Shown here: positions 45,307-54,635 of the stretch, piece by piece | How the letters are laid out: every line of letters begins with the position of its first letter | Position numbering within the stretch: position 1 is the first letter of the stretch | Assembly (NCBI RefSeq): GCF_000242455.2 | Contig: NC_019892.1 | Span: 2,232,001 to 2,296,000 of the forward strand | Direction of reading: 5' to 3' | DNA: 64,000 nt | DNA from: Singulisphaera acidiphila DSM 18658 | Lineage (GTDB): Bacteria > Planctomycetota > Planctomycetia > Isosphaerales > Isosphaeraceae | Notes under the pieces: model-generated | What the model was told of the DNA's origin: nothing | Database searches by the model: none | Seen by the model: only the letters and a program-made list of their open reading frames with translations | Made by a program: the position numbers and the translations under genes

Positions 45307-45725
45307 TCCCATCCTTGTTCCCTCGCTCTCCCTCACGCTGAGGCCGGTTCGAGGAAAGCGTGCGGGCCGTCGAACCACGTTGTTGCTGCGCCGAGTCCGC
45401 CCTGCTACGCTAGACATTGCCTCGGATCGAAGTGCGTCCGCACCTAATGGTTGCGAAAGCGAACCGGGGACTTTTCGGGTGATTCCCACAAAAGAGAATC
45501 AGGCGAGACACATTTCTCATTCTCGGGAATTTCGTCCGGACGTAGAAACAAATGAGTTTGCTGGAATCCTCAATCTTCGCAGCCACTTACGTCTCAAATT
45601 CGGGGTGAGGATTCATGGCATTAGCTTTGCTATGTGCTCTTGATCCGATCATCTCGCCCGGTGCTCCCAACTAACGACACGATGAGTCGAGGGAACGCGG
45701 TTTATCGAGAGGCTGGTATCGACCG
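45307..45725. other. 419-base region upstream of the Rieske gene
   Basis: No convincing gene. AT-richer from 45480 to 45660. It must contain the promoter of the cytochrome cluster; one candidate is listed at 45383-45411. Confidence 0.4.
45383..45411 (+). promoter_or_regulatory. Candidate sigma70-type promoter of the cytochrome cluster
   Basis: TTGCTG (45383-45388) and TACGCT (45406-45411) are separated by 17 bases. It would give a leader of about 300 bases ahead of the Rieske gene. Assigned by eye. Confidence 0.3.
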
Positions 45726-46994
45726 ATGGCGAAACGTCTGAGCGTGAAAGAGATGCTGGAGGCGGCGAGGCAGGGGGGGCCGGCCAAGCCGGCCGAGGCC
45801 GAAGCGTCGGCCACGCCCGCCGAAACGCCTGAATCTCCAGCCGTCGAGCCGACAGCCCCGGCGGCTGCCGCAGCTCCGCAGCCTGCCCCAGCGGCGAACG
45901 TCCCCTCGCCCGCATCGCTAGGCCGGCCGTTGACCCTGAAAGAGAAGCTGGCGGCGGCTCGGGCCGGTGGTGCTCCACCCCCGGCGGCGGCTGCTCCGGT
46001 TGCCGCTGCCGCCGCTCCGGAAGAGGCGGTGGCGAGCGCGGCCGAGGAGGCTTCCGAGGAACCGGCGTCGGCAGCGCCTTCGGTGCCGGCCCCCGCGCCT
46101 TCGGTCGGTCGTCCGCTGACGCTCAAGGAGAAGCTCGCCGCCGCTCGCGTTGGCGGCAGTGCACCCGCAGCCTCCGGAGCGAAGCCGGCGGCGGGTAAGC
46201 CCGCCGGTGCGGCGCCTGCTACGGCCGCATCCAAAACGGCCGCTCCGCGGACGCTCCCTCCGCTCGACAAGATCACCGATCCCAAAGACCTGGCCGAGGC
46301 GCTCCGGCAGTCGGGGGCGAAGAAAGCCAAGGAGTCGGCGGCGCTCGCAGCTTCAAAGGCGGCCGAAGCGGCGGGGGCAACCCCGGCCAAAGCGGCGACG
46401 GCCGCCAAGGCGGCCGGGCAGAAAGAGGCCAAACCGCAGTCGGTCCTCCCCAAGCCGAGCAAGGCAACGGCCGGTGCGGCCGCAATGACGCGCCGCGGAT
46501 TCATGGCGGGGCCGACCGCTTGGGTCATCCTGGGGTGGGCGGCGTTCGTCTCTGGCGTCACGCTCTTCTCGGCGATGCTGGGTCGATTCATGTTCCCCAA
46601 CGTGCTGGCGGAACCGCCGAGCACCGTCAAGGTCGGCCTGCCCACGAACTTTGAGCCTGAAGAGGTGAACGAGCGATTCAAGGCCGAGTGGGGCTTCTGG
46701 ATCGTCCGTTCGACGCGATACAACGGCGAAGACATCGTCTACGCGCTCCAGTCGGTCTGCACGCACCTCGGTTGTCCCCCCAACTGGCTGGGCGGCGAGC
46801 AGAAGTTCAAGTGTCCTTGCCATGGCAGCGGATTTTACATCTCGGGCGTGAACTTCGAAGGTCCTGCGCCCCGGCCGCTCGAGCGGTTCAAGGTCACCCT
46901 GGCCGACGACGGTCAGATGGTCGTTGATAAGAGTCAAAAGTTTCAGCAAGAGTTGGGTCAGTGGTCGGAACCCGAGAGCTTCATCACGGCCTGA
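45726..46994 (+). CDS. Rieske iron-sulfur protein with long repeat-bearing N-terminus
   Basis: A 422-residue Rieske subunit of a quinol:electron-acceptor oxidoreductase. The last 169 residues are a normal Rieske protein: Tat-like TRRGFMAG, a membrane helix, and the 2Fe-2S ligands in CTHLGC and CPCHGSGF. Before it lie 253 residues that are Ala/Pro-rich and contain three copies of a short helix of the form (L/V)(T/K)-KE-K/M-L-x-AAR-x-GG near residues 8, 72 and 132. An internal ATG at 46485 could start the canonical part alone, but the codon use and repeat pattern argue that the extension is translated. First gene of the cluster. Confidence 0.9.
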   Translation: MAKRLSVKEMLEAARQGGPAKPAEAEASATPAETPESPAVEPTAPAAAAAPQPAPAANVPSPASLGRPLTLKEKLAAARAGGAPPPAAAAPVAAAAAPEEAVASAAEEASEEPASAAPSVPAPAPSVGRPLTLKEKLAAARVGGSAPAASGAKPAAGKPAGAAPATAASKTAAPRTLPPLDKITDPKDLAEALRQSGAKKAKESAALAASKAAEAAGATPAKAATAAKAAGQKEAKPQSVLPKPSKATAGAAAMTRRGFMAGPTAWVILGWAAFVSGVTLFSAMLGRFMFPNVLAEPPSTVKVGLPTNFEPEEVNERFKAEWGFWIVRSTRYNGEDIVYALQSVCTHLGCPPNWLGGEQKFKCPCHGSGFYISGVNFEGPAPRPLERFKVTLADDGQMVVDKSQKFQQELGQWSEPESFITA

Positions 46995-47137
46995 TCATGG
47001 CCTCGGGTTTGTTTCAGCGGGGCATCGACAGGCCGGCTCTCGGGTCGTATCGTATCGCGATCAATTGAGCAATCACGACTTGCGTATCCGCGGCTCCGCC
47101 ACGGCGGACGCGTTCGGTTCGTCACCAAAGGACGATC

Positions 47138-47923
47138 ATGGCCATCGTTGATAAGATCACTAAATCGATCACCGAATCGCAGGTCTGGAAGAGCGTCTTT
47201 CGCCATCCGATGCCCACGGACCGCCGCAATCGCGTGGTCGTGATGCTCACCAACTTCTTCCTCCACTTGCACCCGGTGAGCGTCCGTAAGCAGGGGATTG
47301 CCCTGAGCTACACCTGGTGCATGGGCGGGACGACCTTCTTCCTGTTCATCGTCGAGGTGGTGACCGGCGTCCTCCTGATGTTCTACTACCGGCCGACCCT
47401 CGAGCATGCCTACAACGACATTCTCGCCCTTCGCGATGTGACGACCCTGGGGATCCTCCGCGAGCTCCATCGCTGGGGGGCGCACGCGATGGTGATTGCG
47501 GTCTGGCTCCATATGTACCGGGTCTTCTTGACCGGGAGCTATAAACCGCCACGCGAATTCAACTGGGTGGTCGGCGTCCTCTTGCTGGTGCTCACCCTCT
47601 TGCTCTCCTTTACCGGCTACTTGCTGCCTTGGGACCAGTTGGCGATCTGGGCCATCACGGTCGGCTCGAACATGGCGCGGGCCACGCCGCTGCTTGGCGT
47701 GGAAGGTCCAGGCGCTTCGTTGATCAAGCTGAATAATGTGAGCATGATCACCTCGGGCTCCGACGCCAAGTTTGCGCTCCTCGGTGGTCGAACGGTCGGC
47801 GAGATGACCTTGAATCGGTTCTACGTACTCCATTGCGTGGCGATTCCGCTGGCGGTCTCCCTGTTGATCATGATCCACTTCTGGCGGGTCCGGAAAGATG
47901 GCGGGATCAGCGGCCCGATGTGA
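47138..47923 (+). CDS. Cytochrome b6-type subunit
   Basis: A 261-residue cytochrome b N-terminal half with four membrane helices. The two b-heme histidine pairs are visible ([18 protein letters not shown], and LHC...MIHFWR), as are [10 protein letters not shown] at the Qo site and [11 protein letters not shown] between helices. The sequence WCMGG (Cys 61) matches the position of the cysteine that attaches heme ci in cytochrome b6 (YCLGG), so an extra covalent heme is likely. It is separate from the C-terminal half, as in b6f and Gram-positive bc complexes. A ribosome site AAGGA precedes the ATG. Confidence 0.93.
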   Translation: MAIVDKITKSITESQVWKSVFRHPMPTDRRNRVVVMLTNFFLHLHPVSVRKQGIALSYTWCMGGTTFFLFIVEVVTGVLLMFYYRPTLEHAYNDILALRDVTTLGILRELHRWGAHAMVIAVWLHMYRVFLTGSYKPPREFNWVVGVLLLVLTLLLSFTGYLLPWDQLAIWAITVGSNMARATPLLGVEGPGASLIKLNNVSMITSGSDAKFALLGGRTVGEMTLNRFYVLHCVAIPLAVSLLIMIHFWRVRKDGGISGPM

Positions 47924-48007
47924 CGATGGGACACGCCCGCCTGGGGTCAGTCCTCGTGAATCCCTTGGGCGGGTCCTTTGAGCCACTAACCTTTCGAAAA
48001 GACGACC

Positions 48008-49597
48008 ATGCACAAGGATCTGACCCCCGGCGTCATGACCGGGCTCGCCTGGTACTACCTCCTCGCGGCCATGCTCAACGCAGCCGCGGCGGCGTATGTC
48101 TCCTACATGGAGATCGTCTCGGAGGGAGCCTCGCGCGTCGGGCTGGCTCCCCGGACGCGTCGACTTCCCGAATGGCTGATGATCAGCTTTTTCGGACTCT
48201 ATGGTCTGGCCACTCTGATAATCCTCGGGCGTGCCTACCTCCCTGAGGCAGCCCGGGCAGCCTACATCCTCTGCGCCATTGCCAACGTCCTGGTGGCGAT
48301 CGGGGCGGCGGCCGATGCGGCCCACTTCAGCGAAGTGAAGGATGAGGGGCACGGTCGGGGCGATGAGGTTGGCCCCCCCAGCCTTGACGATCACCAGCCC
48401 GCCGTCGGGCTCGGCAAGGCGATGAATCGAACGCTCTGGACCCTGATCTGGGGATCGATTGCCGGGATCTTCCAGGTCATGGGGCTGGTCTACATCCTCG
48501 GGCGTGAGTTCTCACTCCCGCAGTTCTTCCGTGACGGGGTCAATTTCGTCTCGGGGCCGACCACCTTCTTCATCGGCGCCACGATCGGCTTCGCCGCGAT
48601 GATCGCCTACCGGCGAACCTTGGCCAACGGGATCGTGGCCTGGGCCTTGGTGAACCTGTCCTTGCTCGCGTTCGGTCTGAGCATGACCGACTTCGACTTC
48701 CGGGATATCGTCACCAAGCCCGACAACGTCCCGATCGTCGGCCTGATGATTCTCGTCGGCTTCTTCACCTGGCTCGGCCTGCGACGTGCGGTCATCAACG
48801 ACTCGCGGATGGCTCTCGGGTTGCCCAACCTGGAGGAACTCGAGCCCGAGAAGACCCTGACCTGGCCCGACCTCGTCTACACCGAGCTGATCGCGATGGT
48901 GGCTCAGACGATCTTCCTCGTCGTTTGGGCGATCGCATTGCAAGCGCCCCTCGAACAGCCGGCCAGCTCGACCGTGGCTCCCAACCCGTCGAAGGCCCCC
49001 TGGTACTTCCTCGGGCTTCAGGAAATGCTCGTCTACTTCGACCCCTGGATGGCCGGAGTCGTCCTGCCCAGCATGATCGTCGTCGGCCTGATGGCCATGC
49101 CCTACATCGATACGAACAAGACGGGCAACGGCTACTACACGATCAGTCAGCGGAAGTTTGCCTACATCACCTTCCAGTACGGATTCCTCGTGCTCTGGGT
49201 GATCCTGATTCTGCTCGGGACCTTCTTGCGCGGTCCCAACTGGAACTTCTTCGGCCCCTACGAATACTGGGATTTACACAAGGTCATCCCACTCAACAAC
49301 GTCAACCTGTCGGACATTGTCTGGGTGCAGATCTTGGGTCGGACGAAGCCGACGAACATCCTGGTCAGGGAGATTCCGGGCCTGCTGGTCGTGACGGCCT
49401 ACTTCGTGGTCGTGCCCTTGATTTTGACGCGGATCTCCTTCTTCAAGAAGATCATCGCCCAAGGGGGCTGGCTCCGCTTTAGCGTCCTGACGCTCCTGCT
49501 GCTGTTCATGGCCAGTCTGCCGCTCAAGATGGTGCTTCGCTGGACCATCAACCTGAAATACTTGATCGCCATCCCGGAATATTTCTTCAACATCTAA
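48008..49597 (+). CDS. Enlarged cytochrome b C-terminal half (subunit IV-like)
   Basis: A 529-residue membrane protein, about three times the usual subunit IV. Residues 1-about 260 hold seven or so extra helices in two groups split by a charged loop (SEVKDEGHGRGDE), with no recognised family. The remainder is subunit IV: TWPDLVYTEL, the Qo-site motif in NPSKAPWYFLGLQE (APWY in place of PEWY), and three helices. The extra part may hold a module of the oxidoreductase such as a small helical subunit fused in. It lies 84 bases after the b6-type gene. Confidence 0.87.
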   Translation: MHKDLTPGVMTGLAWYYLLAAMLNAAAAAYVSYMEIVSEGASRVGLAPRTRRLPEWLMISFFGLYGLATLIILGRAYLPEAARAAYILCAIANVLVAIGAAADAAHFSEVKDEGHGRGDEVGPPSLDDHQPAVGLGKAMNRTLWTLIWGSIAGIFQVMGLVYILGREFSLPQFFRDGVNFVSGPTTFFIGATIGFAAMIAYRRTLANGIVAWALVNLSLLAFGLSMTDFDFRDIVTKPDNVPIVGLMILVGFFTWLGLRRAVINDSRMALGLPNLEELEPEKTLTWPDLVYTELIAMVAQTIFLVVWAIALQAPLEQPASSTVAPNPSKAPWYFLGLQEMLVYFDPWMAGVVLPSMIVVGLMAMPYIDTNKTGNGYYTISQRKFAYITFQYGFLVLWVILILLGTFLRGPNWNFFGPYEYWDLHKVIPLNNVNLSDIVWVQILGRTKPTNILVREIPGLLVVTAYFVVVPLILTRISFFKKIIAQGGWLRFSVLTLLLLFMASLPLKMVLRWTINLKYLIAIPEYFFNI

Positions 49598-49652
49598 AAC
49601 AACCGGGATCGGGTGAAGCCGAGCCACCCGGACCCGCGCAGGATGGACGCCC

Positions 49653-52600
49653 ATGCCCGCAACTGAGGAAACATACCGCAGTCAGCCGACCTTGCACGTC
49701 GTCTTCGCGATCTCGTCAATCGCGATGACGCTCGTCATCGTCTGGATGATCATGGCCGACCACCTCCGACCCTGGAAGAACGTCCAGCGCGAGTTTCACC
49801 GGATCGAGGAGGCTAAGCTCAAGGTCTCTGAGAAGGAAAAAGTCCGCCTGCAAGCGGAGAAGTATCAGACCCAGATCGACCAGCTCAACGCCCAGATCAC
49901 CGAGGCTGAACAGTACCAATATAAGAATGCCTCGGAGATCCGAAAGGTCGACGCCGAGCTCGAACGGGTCGGCGGCCAGAAAGACCGGCTCGATACCGCC
50001 AAGCGGTTCCAGAAGGCGGAACTCGACAGCGTTCGCAGCCTCTACGACGGCATGATCGACCGCGATGAAAAGCGGGAGGCGCGGATCTATCGCGACACCA
50101 TCATCGTGGAGTGCGAACGGAAGCTGCTCGAGTTGTCAGAGGGTCTCGAGAAGGCCGAGGCGAAAGAGAACGAACTCAAGGCGAAACGTGAGGACCTGCT
50201 CGGACACGTTGACGACCTCAAGAAGAAGCGCGAGACCCTCACGCGTGATGCCGACCGCGTCAAGCGGACGATCAAGCAGAAGGAAGAGCAGTACTTCGGC
50301 CTGTTTGCCTGGTTGCGGAGTCTGCCGGGGATCGACCTGATGCCCCCCGACAAGATCCAGCAGATCAGCCTCCCCGACCTGACGATCAACTACAACTTCA
50401 AGGATGTTCCCCGTTACGACCGCTGCACGACCTGCCACCAGGGGATCGATCGGCTCGGCTATGACACCGACGCCGAGGGCAAGCCGATGAAGAAGGTCTT
50501 CGCATCCCATCCCCACCTCACGGATGGCGCGACGGCCCTCGACCCGCGAGGCAACGTGGTCAAGGCCGGGCTCTACCTCGACGGCAACGGGCCGCACAAG
50601 ATCAACAGCTTCGGCTGCACGATCTGTCACGGCGGGCAGGGATCGGGAACGGATTTCACTTATGCGTCCCACACTCCGAACGACCTCAAGCAAAAAGAAG
50701 AGTGGGAGCACAAGAACGACTGGCACGAAATCCATCACTGGGATGAGCCGATGCTGCCCTCCCGGTTCATGGAGTCGAGCTGCTTGAAGTGCCACCACGA
50801 GGTGACCGACGTTCCCCAAGCCAAGAAGCTCCAGGCGGGATTCGAGCGGGTCACCAAGTACGGCTGCACCGGTTGCCATACCATCGGTGGCGAAGGGTCG
50901 TTCGGTCCGGACCTGACCGACGAACGGCAGGTGGGCCCGAACCTTTCGCACCTCGCCTCGAAGGTCTCGCGAGACTGGACGGCGAAGTGGATCAAGAACC
51001 CCCACGCGTTCCGCCCCGACTCGCGGATGCCCCGGTTCTATGGTGTGTCGAACAATGATGCACCCGCCGATGCGCCGAAGAACGACGCGGAAATTCAGGC
51101 GATCACTCACTACCTCTTCGCCACCAGCAAGCCGCCGACCGGTTTTGTCGACCCCCCTGCCAAGAGCGATCCTGCGAAGGGGAAGGAACTGTTCCTTCAG
51201 AAGGGTTGCATGGCCTGCCACTCGCACCGCCCCTACGAGAAGGGAGAGGTTCAGCGGGTCGACCGAGCCCAGATCAACCCGAAGTACAAGCCGGACGCGA
51301 CGGCCACCCTCGACCCGAGCGGCTTCCCCGAGTCGGTTCGCAACTATGCGAAGGCGGACTATGGGCCGAACCTGTCGAACATCTCGGCCAAGTTCAAGTC
51401 GCATGCTGAGGGTTACAAGTGGCTGGCCAACTGGATCAAGTCGCCCGAGGCGTACCATCCCAAGAGCCTGATGCCCAACTTGCAGCTCTCGATGGAAGAC
51501 TCGGCGAATATCGCCGCCTGGATTCTCTCGGTCCCCGGCGAGTGGCCCGTCCTGGTCGATGTCCCGGCCGCCGATTCGCCGACCGTGAAGGAAGGTCTTG
51601 ACGAGCTGGTCCGGCTCTACGTTTCCAAGGGGGGGTATAAACGGAACGGCAAGCTTGAGTCGATCCCCTTGAGCGACGTGGATGAGTTCGTCGCCACCAG
51701 GCTCTCGCAGGAAGACAAGTTGATGTTCCTGGGGGAGAAGACGATTTCCCGCCTTGGTTGTTTTGGCTGCCATAACATCAACGGGTTCGAGACCGCCAAG
51801 CCGATCGGTACCCCGCTCAACGGCTGGGGCACCAAGAGCCCGACGAAGCTCGACTATGGCCACATCGCCGAATTCCTCGTCGATAAGAGCGAAGACGACG
51901 ACAAGGCACGTGACGGCACCGACCCGTATTACCAGGAACAGCTCGAAGACCACACCCGGGCCGGCTTCCTCTACCAGAAGCTGCACCGGCCGCGGAGCTA
52001 CGACTACGCCAAGACGAATGAAGACATCAAGGCCTGGGACGAACGGCTCCGGATGCCGCAATTCGCCTGGGCTGACAAGTCGGATGCCGTCGAAGAGGTG
52101 ATGACCTTCGTGCTCGGCTTGACCGGCGAGAAGATCGCCAGCAAGTACCTGCCGAAGTCGCACTACGGCCCGTCGCAGTTTGCCGTGGCGCAGGGAACCA
52201 AGCTGCTGAATCGGTACAACTGCACCGGCTGCCATGTCGTCGATATGCCCAAGTTCACGGTGGCCGCGGGCAAACCGCTCGAGGAAGCGTTCACCGACCT
52301 GGCGACGAACGTGAAGGTTTCGTACAACGCCCGGGCGAATGACTACCTCAAGGAGTTCGCCGCTGGCCTTACCTACGACCCCAAGACGCCGCCCGAGTTG
52401 AAGCCGTACGACGGCCAAGGGGTGACGATCGAGGGGATGCCCATCGGCGTCTTCGAGGATGAACTCACCGTGCAGCTCTGGAAGCCGGTGACGATCCGAG
52501 GGTTCACCTTCCAGGTCGGCGACAACCTCACGCTCGACAAGACGAAGGTCGAGAAGACCGAGGCTGAGGGGGGGAACTTTGCCTGGCTCTATGCGAGCTA

Positions 52601-53303
52601 TCAGGCGGAAAAGACGGGGAGCGATTTCTCCACCTTCTGGAACCGGCTTCCCCCGCCGCTCCTCCGCGAGGGGTTGAAAGTGCAGACCCCCTGGTTGACC
52701 TCGTTCCTGAACGATCCGTATGCGATCCGGCCTGCGGTCAACCTGCGGATGCCCAAGTTCCACTTCGGCAAGTCGGAAGCGCTGGCTGCCGGCGAAACGG
52801 CCGGCCTGGCCAACTTCTTCGCCGCGCGTGACGGAGCGGAGTTCCCCTACCAGCCGATCGCCGAGCGCGAGCAGGGCTACCTGGCCAAGCTCGAGGCGGA
52901 GCATCCCGATTACCTGGGGGCCGGTTGGGACCTGATGGCCAAGGGGGCCTGCATCCAGTGCCATGCACTCGGCCAGTTCAAGCCGACAGGCGGAGCAGAG
53001 GTGGTGAACGGCCCTGACCTGCGTCAGGTTGGGACGCGATTCCGGCCCGGCTATCTTGCGGAGTGGCTGGGAAATCCGAAGCGACTGGTCCCGTATACGG
53101 CGATGCCCCAGAACGTCCCGCCGCACGGACCGCCGCCGCCGTTCGTTCCCAAGACGTTCGCGGACAAGCCGACCGCCATGGTGATGGCGATCCGTGATAC
53201 ATTGCTCAACTACGTGAACGCCGTCGAACAGCAATTGGCCACCAACTCCAAGGCGGGCGCACCGAAGACCGTGCAACCGGCCAAACCGGGCGCTTCTGAG
53301 TGA
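49653..53303 (+). CDS. Membrane-anchored octaheme cytochrome c with coiled coil
   Basis: A 1216-residue protein. An N-terminal membrane helix (FAISSIAMTLVIVWMIM) is followed by a coiled coil (about 45-220) rich in Glu and Lys. Eight CxxCH sites follow at about residues 258, 322, 377, 405, 519, 703, 857 and 1100, in cytochrome c-type modules with downstream Met segments (SRMPRFYG, SLMPNLQLS, LRMPKFHF, TAMPQNVP). It takes the place of cytochrome c1 or f as the electron acceptor for the Rieske protein and passes electrons on. It starts 55 bases after the subunit IV-like gene. Confidence 0.93.
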   Translation: MPATEETYRSQPTLHVVFAISSIAMTLVIVWMIMADHLRPWKNVQREFHRIEEAKLKVSEKEKVRLQAEKYQTQIDQLNAQITEAEQYQYKNASEIRKVDAELERVGGQKDRLDTAKRFQKAELDSVRSLYDGMIDRDEKREARIYRDTIIVECERKLLELSEGLEKAEAKENELKAKREDLLGHVDDLKKKRETLTRDADRVKRTIKQKEEQYFGLFAWLRSLPGIDLMPPDKIQQISLPDLTINYNFKDVPRYDRCTTCHQGIDRLGYDTDAEGKPMKKVFASHPHLTDGATALDPRGNVVKAGLYLDGNGPHKINSFGCTICHGGQGSGTDFTYASHTPNDLKQKEEWEHKNDWHEIHHWDEPMLPSRFMESSCLKCHHEVTDVPQAKKLQAGFERVTKYGCTGCHTIGGEGSFGPDLTDERQVGPNLSHLASKVSRDWTAKWIKNPHAFRPDSRMPRFYGVSNNDAPADAPKNDAEIQAITHYLFATSKPPTGFVDPPAKSDPAKGKELFLQKGCMACHSHRPYEKGEVQRVDRAQINPKYKPDATATLDPSGFPESVRNYAKADYGPNLSNISAKFKSHAEGYKWLANWIKSPEAYHPKSLMPNLQLSMEDSANIAAWILSVPGEWPVLVDVPAADSPTVKEGLDELVRLYVSKGGYKRNGKLESIPLSDVDEFVATRLSQEDKLMFLGEKTISRLGCFGCHNINGFETAKPIGTPLNGWGTKSPTKLDYGHIAEFLVDKSEDDDKARDGTDPYYQEQLEDHTRAGFLYQKLHRPRSYDYAKTNEDIKAWDERLRMPQFAWADKSDAVEEVMTFVLGLTGEKIASKYLPKSHYGPSQFAVAQGTKLLNRYNCTGCHVVDMPKFTVAAGKPLEEAFTDLATNVKVSYNARANDYLKEFAAGLTYDPKTPPELKPYDGQGVTIEGMPIGVFEDELTVQLWKPVTIRGFTFQVGDNLTLDKTKVEKTEAEGGNFAWLYASYQAEKTGSDFSTFWNRLPPPLLREGLKVQTPWLTSFLNDPYAIRPAVNLRMPKFHFGKSEALAAGETAGLANFFAARDGAEFPYQPIAEREQGYLAKLEAEHPDYLGAGWDLMAKGACIQCHALGQFKPTGGAEVVNGPDLRQVGTRFRPGYLAEWLGNPKRLVPYTAMPQNVPPHGPPPPFVPKTFADKPTAMVMAIRDTLLNYVNAVEQQLATNSKAGAPKTVQPAKPGASE

Positions 53304-53344
53304 CGCGTCCGCCCTTGGGGCATGAGCCGTGACCCCCAGCTTCC

Positions 53345-53396
53345 AAAAGGGCCTGTCGCATCGGCCGTCAAACGCCGATGCGACCTGGCCTTTTCC
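53345..53396 (+). terminator. Long hairpin terminator after the octaheme gene
   Basis: A 21-base stem (AAAAGG... with ...GTCGCATCGGC and its complement, two mismatches) with an eight-base loop is followed by TTTT. It separates the octaheme gene from the cupredoxin lipoprotein gene and should reduce read-through. Confidence 0.7.
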
Positions 53397-53424
53397 ATCC
53401 TCACGCACCAGGAGTTTCTCCAAA

Positions 53425-54363
53425 ATGTCACACGCTTGGCCCCGTCCTTCGTTCATAACCGGCCTCGGTCTCGCAGGCGCCCTCCTGCTGACAATCACCG
53501 GTTGCGGCGGTAAGGGACAGGAGGTGGATGACGCTGTGGTCATCTCCGACCCGACCGTCGCCGCCCCCACTGCGGCTCCGGCTCCCGGTGGGACTGCCCC
53601 GGCTCCCACGGCCACGACCGCCGCTTCGCCGACATCCCCAGCGCCTGCTGAGAACGTCAAGGCAGAAGGTTGGGGAACGCTTAAGGGAGTGATTACTTTT
53701 GAGGGTACACCTCCGCCGCCGAAAGACCTCGTCGAGCCGGGGAAAGCCCCCAAAGACCCTGAGTACTGTGCCAAGGACCATCCGATCAAGACCGAGCGCC
53801 TGATCGTTGATGCCGGCTCCAAGGGGGTCAAGAACGTTTTGGTCTACATCCCCAAGCCGACTGCGGTGAATCCTGAGGCCAAGGATGCCGCCGCCAAGGC
53901 CGAAGTCGTGTTCGACCAGTCCAAGTGCATCTTCGAGCCCCACGTGCTGGCCGTCATGAACGGTGCGAAGATCCTGTTGAAGAACAGTGACCCGGTGAAT
54001 CACAACGTGAACTCCAAGCTCAAGAACAACGGGACCAACCCGAACGTTCCCCCCTCGAGCGAGCTGGCGTTCGTGACCCAGGGGGGCGAAAAGACCCCCG
54101 GCGAAGTCGTCTGCGACATCCATAACTGGATGAAGGCCTACTGGATGGTCACCGATAGCCCCTACTTCGCGGTGACCGACGAGAAGGGGAACTTCGAGAT
54201 CAAGAACGTGCCCGCCGGCACCCAGAAGGTCGTCGTCTGGCAAGAAGCTGTCACCGGCAGCGGCTTCGTGACCGCCCCCTCGGGACAAGCGGTGACGATC
54301 GCCGCCAATGGCACCGGTACGCTCGACCTCAAGATCGACGCCGGCAAGGTTCGCCCGGAATAA
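53425..54363 (+). CDS. Cupredoxin-like lipoprotein
   Basis: A 312-residue exported lipoprotein: signal sequence MSHAWPRPSFITGLGLAGALL then the lipobox LTITGC, with the lipidated Cys at 27. A Thr/Ala/Pro-rich linker precedes a cupredoxin fold: first copper His in DPVNHNV, then Cys-x-x-His-x-x-Met in CDIHNWM, the type 1 copper ligand set. A C-terminal beta domain begins FEIKNVPAGTQKVVVWQE, a carboxypeptidase-regulatory-like strand pattern. It may be the copper electron carrier for the preceding complex. GGAG at 53411-53414 precedes the ATG. Confidence 0.85.
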   Translation: MSHAWPRPSFITGLGLAGALLLTITGCGGKGQEVDDAVVISDPTVAAPTAAPAPGGTAPAPTATTAASPTSPAPAENVKAEGWGTLKGVITFEGTPPPPKDLVEPGKAPKDPEYCAKDHPIKTERLIVDAGSKGVKNVLVYIPKPTAVNPEAKDAAAKAEVVFDQSKCIFEPHVLAVMNGAKILLKNSDPVNHNVNSKLKNNGTNPNVPPSSELAFVTQGGEKTPGEVVCDIHNWMKAYWMVTDSPYFAVTDEKGNFEIKNVPAGTQKVVVWQEAVTGSGFVTAPSGQAVTIAANGTGTLDLKIDAGKVRPE

Positions 54364-54409
54364 TTTCGAAGGGGCACGGGGCTTTATCCCTCTCCCTGGC
54401 TTGATCTCG

Positions 54410-54447
54410 AGGGCCGCCGTTCCTGTCTCTTCAGGAATGGCGGCCCT
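54410..54447 (+). terminator. Strong hairpin between the two cupredoxin genes
   Basis: AGGGCCGCCGTTCCTG (54410-54425) pairs with CAGGAATGGCGGCCCT (54432-54447) around a six-base loop, only one G-T pair. The T-tract is weak (TTGGTCATTATGG). Confidence 0.6.
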
Positions 54448-54635
54448 TGGTCATTATGGGGCCGAGGGAATGACGGCCCGGCCAAGATCCCCCACGACTT
54501 GCCCGGATGAACCACGTAGGGGATACCCTCGCTCTACTCGAACTGATAACATTGAACATCTGCCGTATCTCTGCGAGGCAATGGCCGCGCACCCACCCAG
54601 CGATAACAATCACTGCACACAAAGGGTCGATCGCA

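Noticed and set aside
46958..48394. 478-codon minus-strand frame over the cytochrome b genes
   Set aside because: Antisense to the b6-type gene and to the start of the subunit IV-like gene; His/Gln/Arg-rich composition mirrors the sense codons.
50136..53831. 1231-codon open frame on the minus strand
   Set aside because: It lies entirely antisense to the octaheme cytochrome and cupredoxin genes, whose heme and copper motifs are unambiguous. Long antisense frames are expected in high-GC DNA.
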